A DNA stretch of 64,000 bases from Sabulibacter ruber (GTDB lineage Bacteria; Bacteroidota; Bacteroidia; Cytophagales; Hymenobacteraceae): contig NZ_JAFFID010000004.1 in the NCBI RefSeq assembly GCF_017355955.1, positions 183,380-247,379 on the forward strand, read 5' to 3'. The notes beneath the pieces were generated by a model. The model saw only the letters and a list, made by a program, of their open reading frames with translations, was not told the DNA's origin and ran no database searches. This document shows, in pieces, positions 41,297-50,272 of the stretch; the stretch's first letter is position 1, and each line of letters opens with the position of its first letter. Both the position numbers and the translations under genes were made by a program.

Positions 41297-42130
41297 ATGG
41301 AAGAATCGTTTTTACATAGGCTCTGGAGTTTGCACCAGCAGAACCAGTTCCGGATTCCCACTGGCCTTTTGTGCCAGTTTTTAAATAGATTATTGCAGGT
41401 GCTTTTTCCGCCGCTCACAGATCAGCCCTTCAAAAACTCGCAGGAATTGGCCCAGGAGGTTACCTTTCTGGAGCAAGAGCTGGAGTCTCTGTTGGAAGGC
41501 GTGCAGCACATCAGTGATTTCTCGGCGGCCGAAACCGTGGCGTTGTTCATGCGGCAACTGCCCCAACTGCACGAGCAGCTCATTGCCGATGCCGAGTTTA
41601 TTCTGGAGGAAGATCCGGCGGCCCGGCACATTGAAGAAGTAATGCGTTCCTATCCGGGGTTTTATGGCATTGCCGTGTACCGCATTGCGCACGTGCTGTA
41701 CCAGGCCGGAGTGCCGTTGCTGCCGCGCATTCTTACGGAGTACGCCCATAGCCGCACCGGCATTGATATCCATCCTGGCGCGCGCATTGATTATCCGTTC
41801 TGCATTGACCACGGTACCGGCATTGTGATAGGGGAGACCACCCACATCGGAAAATACGTGAAGTTGTACCAGGGCGTGACCTTGGGGGCCTTGAGTGTTT
41901 CCAAACACATGATGGACATCAAGCGCCACCCCACCTTGGAAGACCGCGTGATTATCTATGCCGGGGCCACCATTCTGGGCGGGAACACCGTAATTGGGTC
42001 AAACAGTATCATTGGCGGTAACGTATGGCTCACCGAGAGCGTACCTCCGTACTCACGGCTGTACCACCGGGCCCAAATCAAGGTAAGCCGGTCTGAGGCC
42101 CCGGAGAACATCCTTGATTTTTCTATTTAA
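41297..42130 (+). CDS. cysE: Serine O-acetyltransferase (EpsC-type)
   Basis: First step of cysteine synthesis: acetylates serine. The 277-residue protein has a helical N-terminal domain (about 1-130) and a left-handed beta-helix of hexapeptide repeats (about 150-260). The active-site histidines are in IDIHPGARI and CIDHGTGIVIGE, followed by THIGKYVKLYQGVTLGALS and the GGNTVIGSNSIIGGNVWL turn. The C-terminal tail ends in DFSI, with a terminal isoleucine as needed to dock into cysteine synthase. cysK follows after 105 nt with its own promoter, so the pair encode the cysteine synthase complex. Confidence 0.95.
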   Translation: MEESFLHRLWSLHQQNQFRIPTGLLCQFLNRLLQVLFPPLTDQPFKNSQELAQEVTFLEQELESLLEGVQHISDFSAAETVALFMRQLPQLHEQLIADAEFILEEDPAARHIEEVMRSYPGFYGIAVYRIAHVLYQAGVPLLPRILTEYAHSRTGIDIHPGARIDYPFCIDHGTGIVIGETTHIGKYVKLYQGVTLGALSVSKHMMDIKRHPTLEDRVIIYAGATILGGNTVIGSNSIIGGNVWLTESVPPYSRLYHRAQIKVSRSEAPENILDFSI

Positions 42131-42163
42131 CCTATCGCCTTTATAGGGTTGGTAAATTAATTA

Positions 42164-42171
42164 TACATTTG
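42164..42171 (+). promoter_or_regulatory. cysK promoter, -7 box TACATTTG
   Basis: Exact TAnnTTTG match; ATG 64 nt downstream. The leader contains a small TTGCCTGCGGCAGG hairpin of unknown role. Confidence 0.65.
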
Positions 42172-42235
42172 TACCAAGCCGCCGGGAGGAAGCCTTGCCT
42201 GCGGCAGGTATTTGTTCTAACGTAACCTTTACGAT

Positions 42236-43150
42236 ATGAAAGCAGACAACATTTTACAGACCATCGGGAATACCCCCGTGGTACGCATTAACCGATTATA
42301 TGGCGCCGATGCGCAGGTGTGGATGAAGCTGGAGCGTGCTAACCCAGGCGGGAGCATCAAAGACCGCATTGCCTTGTCCATGATTGAGGACGCAGAGCGC
42401 CGCGGCTTGCTGAAACCACACAGCCATATCATTGAACCAACTTCCGGCAACACCGGGGTAGGTTTGGCCATGGTGGCTGCTGTTAAAGGCTACGAGATCA
42501 CATTGGTAATGCCAGAGTCTATGTCTATTGAGCGTAGAAGACTCATGGCTGCCTACGGAGCAAAGCTAGAGCTGACTCCGCGCGAGAAAGGCATGAAGGG
42601 TGCCATTGAGCGCGCCCATGAACTGGCCGACGGCAACGAGAACGCCTGGATTCCCATGCAGTTCGATAACGAGGCCAATACCCGCATCCACATAGAAACC
42701 ACCGCCGAAGAAGTCTTGAGAGATTTCCCAGATGGCGTGGATTACCTGATCACCGGTGTTGGAACCGGCGGTCACATCACCGGCGTTGGCCAGGTCCTGA
42801 AAAAGAAATTCCCTAACCTGAAGGTATTTGCCGTGGAGCCTACCTTGTCTCCGGTATTGAGCGGTGGTGCCCCAGGTCCGCACCCAATCCAAGGCGTAGG
42901 CGCAGGCTTTATCCCTAAGATCATGGATATGTCTGTGCTGGATGGCGTTATTCAGGTAACCCCTCAGGATGCTTTTGAGTACGCCCGCCGTGCTGCAAAA
43001 GAAGAAGGTATCTTCGTGGGGGTTTCCTCCGGAGGTTCTCTGGCAGCCGTAGCCCAGAAACTTGCTGAGGTAGAGCCAGGTGCCAGAATTCTTACGTTCT
43101 GCTATGACACTGGTGAGCGTTACCTGTCTGTAGAAGGACTGTTCGTGTAA
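42236..43150 (+). CDS. cysK: Cysteine synthase A (O-acetylserine sulfhydrylase)
   Basis: PLP enzyme that makes cysteine from O-acetylserine and sulfide. The Schiff-base lysine is K42 in GGSIKDRIA; the substrate loop EPTSGNTGVG lies near 66-75, the phosphate-binding loop GVGTGGHITGVG near 175, and the GVSSGGSLAA loop near 261. The length of 304 fits CysK/CysM. It has its own promoter but lies downstream of cysE, ending at a long terminator. The C-terminus continues through YDTGERYLSVEGLF, as in CysK. Secure. Confidence 0.96.
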   Translation: MKADNILQTIGNTPVVRINRLYGADAQVWMKLERANPGGSIKDRIALSMIEDAERRGLLKPHSHIIEPTSGNTGVGLAMVAAVKGYEITLVMPESMSIERRRLMAAYGAKLELTPREKGMKGAIERAHELADGNENAWIPMQFDNEANTRIHIETTAEEVLRDFPDGVDYLITGVGTGGHITGVGQVLKKKFPNLKVFAVEPTLSPVLSGGAPGPHPIQGVGAGFIPKIMDMSVLDGVIQVTPQDAFEYARRAAKEEGIFVGVSSGGSLAAVAQKLAEVEPGARILTFCYDTGERYLSVEGLFV

Positions 43151-43166
43151 CCGGACTGATTAAAAA

Positions 43167-43209
43167 AAACAAAAAGCCTCTGTTGTTTTACAACAGAGGC
43201 TTTTTGTTT
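43167..43209 (+). terminator. Terminator of cysK
   Basis: Perfect 19-bp stem (43167-43185 with 43191-43209) with a T-rich right end; it could work in both directions. Confidence 0.93.
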
Positions 43210-43291
43210 TAGGGCTACTTTGGAGGAAATAGATCCAGAACAGGCTATGTTTTCTGAATTGGTGAGCGCTAGAAAGGTGTATAAAACAAAA

Positions 43292-43313
43292 AGGGCTCAC
43301 TATTATGAGCCCT
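43292..43313 (-). terminator. Terminator of tRNA-Ala
   Basis: Minus-strand stem AGGGCTCA/TGAGCCCT followed by TTTTTGTTTT, 4 nt after the tRNA 3' end. Confidence 0.85.
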
Positions 43314-43317
43314 GTAG

Positions 43318-43391
<74 letters not shown>

Positions 43392-43403
43392 GTTTTGATG
43401 ATG

Positions 43404-43434
43404 CAAAAGTAACAGCCATTTTGATAACTGCAAA
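43404..43434 (-). promoter_or_regulatory. tRNA-Ala promoter, TTTG-N19-TACTTTTG
   Basis: -7 TACTTTTG at 43404-43411 and -33 TTTG at 43431-43434 on the minus strand with the ideal 19-bp spacer. Confidence 0.85.
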
Positions 43435-43556
43435 ATATTTTCTGCTCATTTCTGCTTTTTTGTTTGACCTAACACAACAGGTGAAATACAAACTTGCGAA
43501 GAATAAAATATAAGTAGTTGATTCTCTTTTGTCTAAGTGAAGCAAGAAGCAGGTTT

Positions 43557-43630
43557 GAATTTTCGGGTTAAAATCAGAAAAGGAGACGAAATCTGTTTTC
43601 GTCTCCTTTTCCAGAAATCGGCTCTAAAAC
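43557..43630. repeat. P40 palindrome split by a terminator
   Basis: P40-like half-sites GAATTTTCGGGTTAAAATC and CCAGAAATCGGCTCTAAAAC lie on either side of the 43578-43610 terminator, as if the stem-loop replaced the P40 centre. Confidence 0.5.
43578..43610 (-). terminator. Terminator of the Oar-like receptor gene
   Basis: 14-bp stem (43578-43591 with 43597-43610) around GGAGACGAAA; it ends 24 nt past the receptor stop. Confidence 0.88.
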
Positions 43631-43633
43631 TGT

Positions 43634-46600
43634 TTATTCGAAAATATAACGCAGACCCACCTGTCCTTGCCATCTGGAGGAGAAGGTGGTGGTCCAGACG
43701 CTGGTAGAGGGGTTGGTAAAGGTAAATTGCGGCCGGTTCTCGTCATTGCGTCTCTGGAAGCGGATTAGTTCCACTGCTGAGTTATTTACTGAGTAGTTGT
43801 GGCCCCAGTCGCGGTTTATCAGGTTGCCCACGTTGAAGATGTCAAACGTTATCTGTAACGTATGATTCTTGCCTCCCAGGTTGGCGAAGATGTCCTGAGC
43901 CAGGCGCAAATCTACGCGGTGGGTCCAGGGGGTACGGGCTCCGTGGCGTTCAGCAAATTGGCCTCGGCGACTTCTCAGGTAATCATCGTTCTCAATAAAT
44001 GCGTTCAGGTCTGCCCACTGTTGAGCCACGGTGCGGGTCACGACTCCGGCATTGTTGGTAGCGTCAATCAGTCCGCTTTCCTCAATGGTGCGAGGCACAT
44101 AGATCAGGTCGTTGGCGTTACTGCCGTCGTTGTTTACATCGCCGGCGTACAGATACGTAAACGGCAGGCCAGACTGACCTTCATAGAACAGGGAGATAGA
44201 GGTAGAGAAGTTGTTCAACCACTTGAAAGTGTAGCCTCCCGAGGCAATAACCCGGTGGCGGATATCGAAACGGGAATAGGAAAGCTCCGGATCATTTGGG
44301 TTCCAGTAAATCTGGTTGAACTGCCAGTTAGAACGGGCTGTGCTGCTGGTGCCGCTGTTCACGTCTTCAGACTTGCCATAGGTATAGGCTACCATGGTGT
44401 TGAGGCCGTTGTTGAAGTTCTTCTGCAACTGACCGGTTAATGTATAGGTGTAGCCTCTATTGGTGTTGTCCAGCAAAATCACGTTTGTGAAGGCAGAAGA
44501 AACGCGGCCAGAAGAATACAGTGGACGTTTGTCTGGCCCTGTCAGGTTACTGGTTGGACCAAGCAGGTTTATGTCCCGGTACACAATGTCGTTCATGGTT
44601 TTGGAGTAGATCCCTTCCAGAGTAGCAATGATCCCGAAAGGAAGCGTGTAGTCTACTGCCACGTTTGTGCGGAAGGTCTGGGGTATCTTAAAGTCTTCAG
44701 AGATCAGGTTAATTTCTGCGGTAGAAGCTGCCGGACCCAGATTTCTGATATCGTTTATATTGGTTACAAATCTGTTTGCGGCGGTTTGGTTGCGCAGGAG
44801 TAAGGAACTGAAGGTTATCCCATTGTTGGTAAACTGGTTAGACAGCCACACAAACGGAACCCTACCCGTGAAAATACCGGTACCTCCGCGCACCTGAAAC
44901 GTCTTGTCTCCTCTCACATCCCAGTTGAAGCCTAACCTGGGAGCCCATAATAGTTGGCCGCCCGGGGTTACGTCTGTTCTCAAACCTGCGTATTCGGTGT
45001 TGGCGAAAGCGGTTTCAACGGCCGCGTTACGGGCTGGTTCATCCGGGATGAGCGGCACATCTACCCGTAACCCCAAGGTTAACCGCAGGTTTTCCGTTAC
45101 GTCCATTTCGTCCTGCACATAGAAACCTAATTGGGCCGCGTTGAAATCAGCGGCGGGCGTAGGGTTATTGGGGTCTGCGGAATAGGTTTGTTCAATCTGG
45201 AAGGGTCTACCGGCGTAGAAGTCTTCAATGCTGTTGAACTGGTAATAGCCGTTGTAGTTATTGATGAACAGGTTCCGGAAATTGAAGAACTCATTGTGCG
45301 TACCAACGGTGAACGTATGGCGCCCCCTGAAAATGGTCAGGTTATCGGTGAACTCAAAGATATCCTGGTCCAACTCATTAAAGGCGGAGCTCCGTTCTGT
45401 CCCTGCTGAAATGGTGTTGCTACCGCTTCCTAAGAACCGGATGGTAATCTGCGGGAACAAAGCCCCTGGTGTATCACGCCGATCGCGGATTCTTGAATAA
45501 CCCACAATCAGGTTGTTGGATATGTTCTCAGAGAAACGGCTCCGTAACTCAGTTACGGTACTGTTGGTGGTGCTGTTGAATTCGTAGGCGTTGCCCCCAA
45601 ACCGGAACGTGGTGTTGGTGCGGGTGATATTATCGTCAAAGGCATCAACAAAGTTATGGCGAAGGGTTAATTGGTGCCGGTCTGTGATGTTCCAGTCTAA
45701 CCTACCGAAGATTTTGTTACTCTCGGTTCGGCGGTTGATGGCCCCAAACGTACCTGGGTCATACCCATATTTGATGCGAAGGGTATCGGCCAGGTTGCGC
45801 ACGTCTTGTGCCGGTACAATGGAGCTGGGATCACCCAGGTTAAACAGAAGAGGCTCGGTACGGCGGGTGATCTCCCCGTTCAAAAAGAAGAATAGTTTAT
45901 CTCTGATGATGGGACCACCCACCCTAAAGCCGGTTTGGTAATCTTTGAACTCAGCGGTTTCCTGTTCAGTAATGGGGTCTTTGCCTACCGTATTCTGGTT
46001 ACGGCCGAAGGCGTACACAGAACCTTCCCAGTTGTTGGTACCTGAGCGGGTAACCGCGTTGATGCCCCCTCCGGTGAAGTTCCCGAATTTAACGTCATAC
46101 GGGGCCAATACCACCTGAATTTGGTCAATGGCGTCCAGAGAGATGGGTTGGGTGCCTGCCTGCCCTCCGGGAGTACCTGTGCCTGCCAAACCAAACACAT
46201 CGTTGTTCACGGCTCCATCTATGGTGATGTTATTATATCGGTTGTTGGCTCCGCCAAGAGAGTTGCCGGATGCCTGCGGCGTAAGACGGGTGAAATCCTG
46301 CAGAGAGCGGCTCAGAGTGGGGAGGCGCTCAATCTGCTCCCGCGACACGTTGGTGGCTGCCCCGGTTCTGTCTGCGTTAATGATTGCGCCCCGTTCAGAT
46401 ACTACCTGTACCTCGCTCAAGCCCACTGCACTGGCTGAGAGCGTTACATCTAGCCGAAGTGTCTGGCCGAGGGACAGGAACACATTCTCTCTACGCTGGT
46501 CCTGGTAACCTATATAGCTTGCTGTAATGGTATAAGGGCCGCCCACCCGCATGTTCAGCAGGTTAAAACGGCCGTTTTCGTCGGCACTGGCGGCATACTG

Positions 46601-46771
46601 TGTATTGGAAGGCGTGTGTACCGCCACTATGGTAGCGCCGGCTAATCCCACGCCACTGGCATCATTGATCACACCAGTCATGGAGGCCGTGGTTGCCCCT
46701 TGGGCCCAGCCGAAGTGAATGGGTAAACAAATCGCCAGAATAATCATGAAGGGAGTAAATAGTTTTTTCAT
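43634..46771 (-). CDS. Oar-like TonB-dependent receptor
   Basis: Large outer-membrane receptor, 1045 residues from the ATG at 46771, which begins a signal peptide (MKKLFTPFMIILAICLPIHFGWAQ); the frame extends 54 residues upstream but without a signal. A carboxypeptidase-regulatory-like beta domain (about 30-115) precedes the plug (about 120-230, with an RLPTLSRSLQDFTRLTP segment) and a 22-strand-type barrel of the Oar class (NRTDRTNTTF-like and FDIRHRVIASGGYTFKW strands). It ends with an aromatic-rich strand ...GLRYIFE. No SusD-like partner follows. The ligand is unknown; the upstream spacer shows no clear promoter box or Pho-type repeat. Confidence 0.93.
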   Translation of the reverse strand: MKKLFTPFMIILAICLPIHFGWAQGATTASMTGVINDASGVGLAGATIVAVHTPSNTQYAASADENGRFNLLNMRVGGPYTITASYIGYQDQRRENVFLSLGQTLRLDVTLSASAVGLSEVQVVSERGAIINADRTGAATNVSREQIERLPTLSRSLQDFTRLTPQASGNSLGGANNRYNNITIDGAVNNDVFGLAGTGTPGGQAGTQPISLDAIDQIQVVLAPYDVKFGNFTGGGINAVTRSGTNNWEGSVYAFGRNQNTVGKDPITEQETAEFKDYQTGFRVGGPIIRDKLFFFLNGEITRRTEPLLFNLGDPSSIVPAQDVRNLADTLRIKYGYDPGTFGAINRRTESNKIFGRLDWNITDRHQLTLRHNFVDAFDDNITRTNTTFRFGGNAYEFNSTTNSTVTELRSRFSENISNNLIVGYSRIRDRRDTPGALFPQITIRFLGSGSNTISAGTERSSAFNELDQDIFEFTDNLTIFRGRHTFTVGTHNEFFNFRNLFINNYNGYYQFNSIEDFYAGRPFQIEQTYSADPNNPTPAADFNAAQLGFYVQDEMDVTENLRLTLGLRVDVPLIPDEPARNAAVETAFANTEYAGLRTDVTPGGQLLWAPRLGFNWDVRGDKTFQVRGGTGIFTGRVPFVWLSNQFTNNGITFSSLLLRNQTAANRFVTNINDIRNLGPAASTAEINLISEDFKIPQTFRTNVAVDYTLPFGIIATLEGIYSKTMNDIVYRDINLLGPTSNLTGPDKRPLYSSGRVSSAFTNVILLDNTNRGYTYTLTGQLQKNFNNGLNTMVAYTYGKSEDVNSGTSSTARSNWQFNQIYWNPNDPELSYSRFDIRHRVIASGGYTFKWLNNFSTSISLFYEGQSGLPFTYLYAGDVNNDGSNANDLIYVPRTIEESGLIDATNNAGVVTRTVAQQWADLNAFIENDDYLRSRRGQFAERHGARTPWTHRVDLRLAQDIFANLGGKNHTLQITFDIFNVGNLINRDWGHNYSVNNSAVELIRFQRRNDENRPQFTFTNPSTSVWTTTFSSRWQGQVGLRYIFE

Positions 46772-47657
46772 AAAGAGGTGACTTTGGTCAATTGTGCTTG
46801 TAAACTGTACTTTAAAAGGGTGTAGCTTAAAATAGGCGGGTTTGCGAGCGCTTGCATCAAAGATTCTCCTCCTTATGATTGACGGAGGCGACCAGCACTG
46901 TCTGCCGGTAGGGAGTGGAGATAAAACTTGCAATTTCTATTTGCAAGAGTGTGATTAGAAAAGACGGTCTCCTTTACGGTGATAATGCTTTCATGTTCTT
47001 AGTGAAAGATTATCATTACGTTAACTGCCTTGGTTTACGACTTAGGTTAATACTTGTTTTTGGATTATTCTTTTTATTCCATTTAAGAGTAGAAGCATCT
47101 GGCCGTAAAGGTCCTTTGTTCATTAGTTGGTGTCTCTTGTATATGGATTCTCCCTGAATCACATACAGATATAGTCTGTTAGGTGTAATGATCAGCAGTT
47201 AACACTTGAAGTGCACAAGGGTCTCACTCGAGCGAACCGTTAGGATATGTTCATAATGGTGTAAGCAATTGTTCAACTGGTAGTGAGCTGGCATTCTTGC
47301 CAACTGTGGGTATAAGTCTGATGAGGAGAAGAGAAGGTTGTATATAGGCGATAATATTCTTAAGGTTTTTAGTATGAATTTTCTAATAAAAAATTTTTAT
47401 AAAATTTTTATCTGTAAATGTTTTGAATAGTAAAAAATAATAGACTGATAGTATAAATACCTAAAAGAGAAGGTTTTTCAAAATTATGAAAGGTTCTTTG
47501 TGAGTTTCTTAATATTTTAATAGAACTGTGAACGGTCTGCTCTTTGAAAGGAGGTAATTCGTTGATTGGGAGCGACTTTGTTAATTTTATCTTAACATGT
47601 GAGTTAAAAAAATTATGATTTCGTTCTTACCTTTGCGGCAAAGAACAACAACCTTAT
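46772..47657. other. 886-bp intergenic spacer, AT-rich
   Basis: The largest gene-free stretch. The left two thirds show only weak features: an 80-residue frame at 46915-47157 with one hydrophobic stretch, which I do not accept, and a tRNA-like fragment near 47265-47330 that does not fold. The right end (47580-47635) holds the Pho-box promoter of the downstream receptor. Confidence 0.55.
47580..47635 (+). promoter_or_regulatory. Predicted Pho box and -7 box upstream of the TonB receptor
   Basis: Direct repeat TTAAT-N6-TTAACA (47581-47597, 11-bp period; a third TTAA at 47604), then 30 nt, then -7 box TACCTTTG (47628-47635). There is no TTTG -33 element, as expected for an activator-dependent promoter. 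ATG 23 nt after the -7 box. Confidence 0.65.
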
Positions 47658-50261
47658 ATGAAAAACTTTTTACAACGGAAACTATTTATAATAGTTGTCC
47701 TGATGTTTTTTAGCTCCCTGTCTGTTTTTGCACAGAGAACAGTTAGAGGTAAAGTAATTGATGCGGTGACTCAGGAGTCCTTGCCAGGCGCATCTGTTGG
47801 TGTGAAGGGCACCACAGATGGTGTGTCAACTGACATTGATGGAGGATTCGCAATTAAAGTAAATGCTGACAACATTACTTTAGTAGTAAACTATGTAGGG
47901 TATGTGACGCAGGAAGTAGCCGTTACTGGCTCAAATGCAGGTACCATCAAATTGCAGGCAAATGCAAGCAGCATCAATGAAGTAGTTGTAACTGCAAACA
48001 GCTTCGCAATTGAGAGAGAGACACCGGTAGCTATGTCTACTATCACTAGTGACGTGATTGTAGAGAAAGCCAGCCAGCAGGAATTTCCTGAGTTATTGAA
48101 GTCTACCCCAGGGGTGTATGCAACCAGAGGGTCAGGCGGTGGATTTGGAGATGCCAGAATCAACATGCGTGGTTTCCAGAGTGCCAACATTGCTGTTCTC
48201 ATCAACGGTATTCCGGTGAATGACATGGAAAGCGGCCGTGTTTTCTGGTCTAACTGGGCTGGTTTAACGGATGTGACAAGATTCATGCAGACTCAAAGAG
48301 GTCTTGGTGCCTCAAGAGTAGCAGTTCCTTCTATTGGAGGGACTATCAACATTGCCACTAGAACAACTGACGCAAAAAGAGGAGGATTCATCTCTCAGTC
48401 TATTGGTAATAACAACTACAACAAGACCGCCTTCTCTCTTTCTTCAGGACTGAATGAAAAGGGTTGGGCTTTTTCAATTGCAGGCTCAAGAAACACCGGA
48501 GACGGTTGGTTTGAAGGATTAGCATATGAAGCATATACTTACTTCTTCAACGTTTCTAAAATTATCAATGAGCACCATACGCTTTCCTTAACAGGTTTTG
48601 GTGCCCCACAATACCATGGTTCAAGATTTGAGCGTAGAGGTATTCAATATTACAGAGATGCTCCGCAAGGAATCAGATTCAACCCTAACTGGGGAATCTT
48701 GAATGGTGAGAACAAAACCATCAGCGGTAACTTCTACCATAAACCACAGTTGTCTTTGAACCACTACTGGACAATTGATGAATCGTCTTCCTTGTCTACA
48801 GCCGTGTATGCTTCTATTGGCCGCGGTGGTAACGAGTTCCCTAACAATGCCAACCTATTCCTGGGTACAAGAACTGGAGGAGAATATTCACCAGTAGACA
48901 TCAATGCTTTGGTTGATCAGAATGTGGCTTCACCAGATGGCAGAGCTGTGGCGTTCTTGCAGTCTAACAGAAATGATCACGTATGGGTAGGTACCTTGAG
49001 CACTTACCAAAAGTCATTGACAGATAAGTTTGACTTATTGGGTGGTCTTGATTTAAGATACTACAGAGGTATTCACTACAACTCAGTCCGTAACTTATTA
49101 GGAGCTGATTATGTTCTGGATAGATATACCACAGGAGCTAGTGGTGACATCAACAATCCAAACAAAATGGCCAAGACTGGTGACAAGATTGGTTACAACT
49201 GGGATGGTCTGGTGTTCTGGGAAGGTGGTTTCTTGCAAGGTGAGTACAAAACCGGTCCTTTAGCGGCTTTCGTTTCCTTAGCTGCTTCCAACACCTCTTA
49301 CAAGAGATTCGATTACTTCAGATACACTGCCGACGATCCTAACCGCGAAAGTAAAACAGTACACTTCTTCGGTTACCAAGCCAAAGGTGGTGCTAACTAC
49401 AACCTGAACGAAAACCACAACGTTTTCGCCAACGTGGGTTATTTTGAGAAAGCTCCTTTCTTCACTACTGTTTTCCCAGGAAGAGATTTCACAACAAACC
49501 AAAACTTGCCTAACGAAGAAGCTGAGAATGAGAAAATCCTGAGCTATGAATTAGGGTATGGCTACAGAAGCTCCATCTTCACAGCTAACGTGAACTTGTA
49601 CAGAACTACCTGGAAAGACAGAACCCTTGCCAGAAACTTTACAGGTCAGGATGGTAACCCAATCTTCGTGAACCTTTTAGGGGTGAATGCATTACACCAA
49701 GGCGTTGAGGTGGATTTTGAGTATCACCCAATCAAAGGTGTGAACTTGAGAGGTATGCTTTCTGTAGGTGACTGGACCTGGTTGAACAACGTAGACCAAG
49801 TGGTTGTTGAAAGCTCTAACCTAAGCAGAGAACAAATCATTGGGCCATTCAACATTGCTGGCTTGAAAGTAGGTGATGCTCCGCAGACAACTGCTGCTCT
49901 TGGCTTGGATGTAAACATCATTGAGGATCTGAAAATTGGTGCTGACTATAACTACTATGCAGATTTCAGCGCAGATTTCAACCCGGTAAGCTTACCTAAC
50001 AACAGAGCAACTGGTACCTGGAAAGTGCCTAACTACTCACTGCTTGATCTGAATGCAGTTTACAGATTTAAGTTCGCAGGCCTGAATGCTTCTATTATCG
50101 GTAACGTGAACAACGTATTCAACACAGAATACATCTCTGACGCTCTGGCCAACTTCGTATCTCCTGGTGGTGATGCTCCTGCTGTAAGCAATGCAAGTAA
50201 CTCATCAGTATACTTTGGACAAGGCAGAACCTGGACTACCACTTTGAGAATTAACTTCTAA
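47658..50261 (+). CDS. TonB-dependent receptor, predicted phosphate-regulated
   Basis: 867-residue outer-membrane receptor. The signal peptide ends at SVFAQ; a carboxypeptidase-regulatory-like domain (about 27-105; VRGKVIDAVTQESLPGASVGVKGT) is followed by the plug (about 125-235; INMRGFQSANIAVLINGIPVND) and a barrel of about 22 strands ending TLRINF. It is shorter than SusC proteins and lacks the SusC N-terminal extension. A lipoprotein gene follows 12 nt downstream and shares a terminator, so the two form a receptor-lipoprotein pair. The promoter has a Pho-type repeat. Codon use (many AGA and ACA codons, lower GC) differs from the neighbours. Confidence 0.93.
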   Translation: MKNFLQRKLFIIVVLMFFSSLSVFAQRTVRGKVIDAVTQESLPGASVGVKGTTDGVSTDIDGGFAIKVNADNITLVVNYVGYVTQEVAVTGSNAGTIKLQANASSINEVVVTANSFAIERETPVAMSTITSDVIVEKASQQEFPELLKSTPGVYATRGSGGGFGDARINMRGFQSANIAVLINGIPVNDMESGRVFWSNWAGLTDVTRFMQTQRGLGASRVAVPSIGGTINIATRTTDAKRGGFISQSIGNNNYNKTAFSLSSGLNEKGWAFSIAGSRNTGDGWFEGLAYEAYTYFFNVSKIINEHHTLSLTGFGAPQYHGSRFERRGIQYYRDAPQGIRFNPNWGILNGENKTISGNFYHKPQLSLNHYWTIDESSSLSTAVYASIGRGGNEFPNNANLFLGTRTGGEYSPVDINALVDQNVASPDGRAVAFLQSNRNDHVWVGTLSTYQKSLTDKFDLLGGLDLRYYRGIHYNSVRNLLGADYVLDRYTTGASGDINNPNKMAKTGDKIGYNWDGLVFWEGGFLQGEYKTGPLAAFVSLAASNTSYKRFDYFRYTADDPNRESKTVHFFGYQAKGGANYNLNENHNVFANVGYFEKAPFFTTVFPGRDFTTNQNLPNEEAENEKILSYELGYGYRSSIFTANVNLYRTTWKDRTLARNFTGQDGNPIFVNLLGVNALHQGVEVDFEYHPIKGVNLRGMLSVGDWTWLNNVDQVVVESSNLSREQIIGPFNIAGLKVGDAPQTTAALGLDVNIIEDLKIGADYNYYADFSADFNPVSLPNNRATGTWKVPNYSLLDLNAVYRFKFAGLNASIIGNVNNVFNTEYISDALANFVSPGGDAPAVSNASNSSVYFGQGRTWTTTLRINF

Positions 50262-50272
50262 TAAGAACCAAC

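Noticed and set aside
43634..46771. Considered the Oar-like receptor as part of the phosphate regulon
   Set aside because: No Pho-type repeat or -7 box is visible upstream; proximity to the regulon alone is not evidence.
46915..47157. 80-residue frame with a hydrophobic stretch in the spacer before the TonB receptor
   Set aside because: AT-rich, no recognisable domain, no promoter or start context, and atypical codon use.
47265..47330. tRNA-Gly-like fragment (CTGGTAG ... TTCTTGCCAACTG)
   Set aside because: A D-arm-like and an anticodon-like hairpin can be drawn, but no acceptor stem or T-arm pairs; it is not a tRNA.
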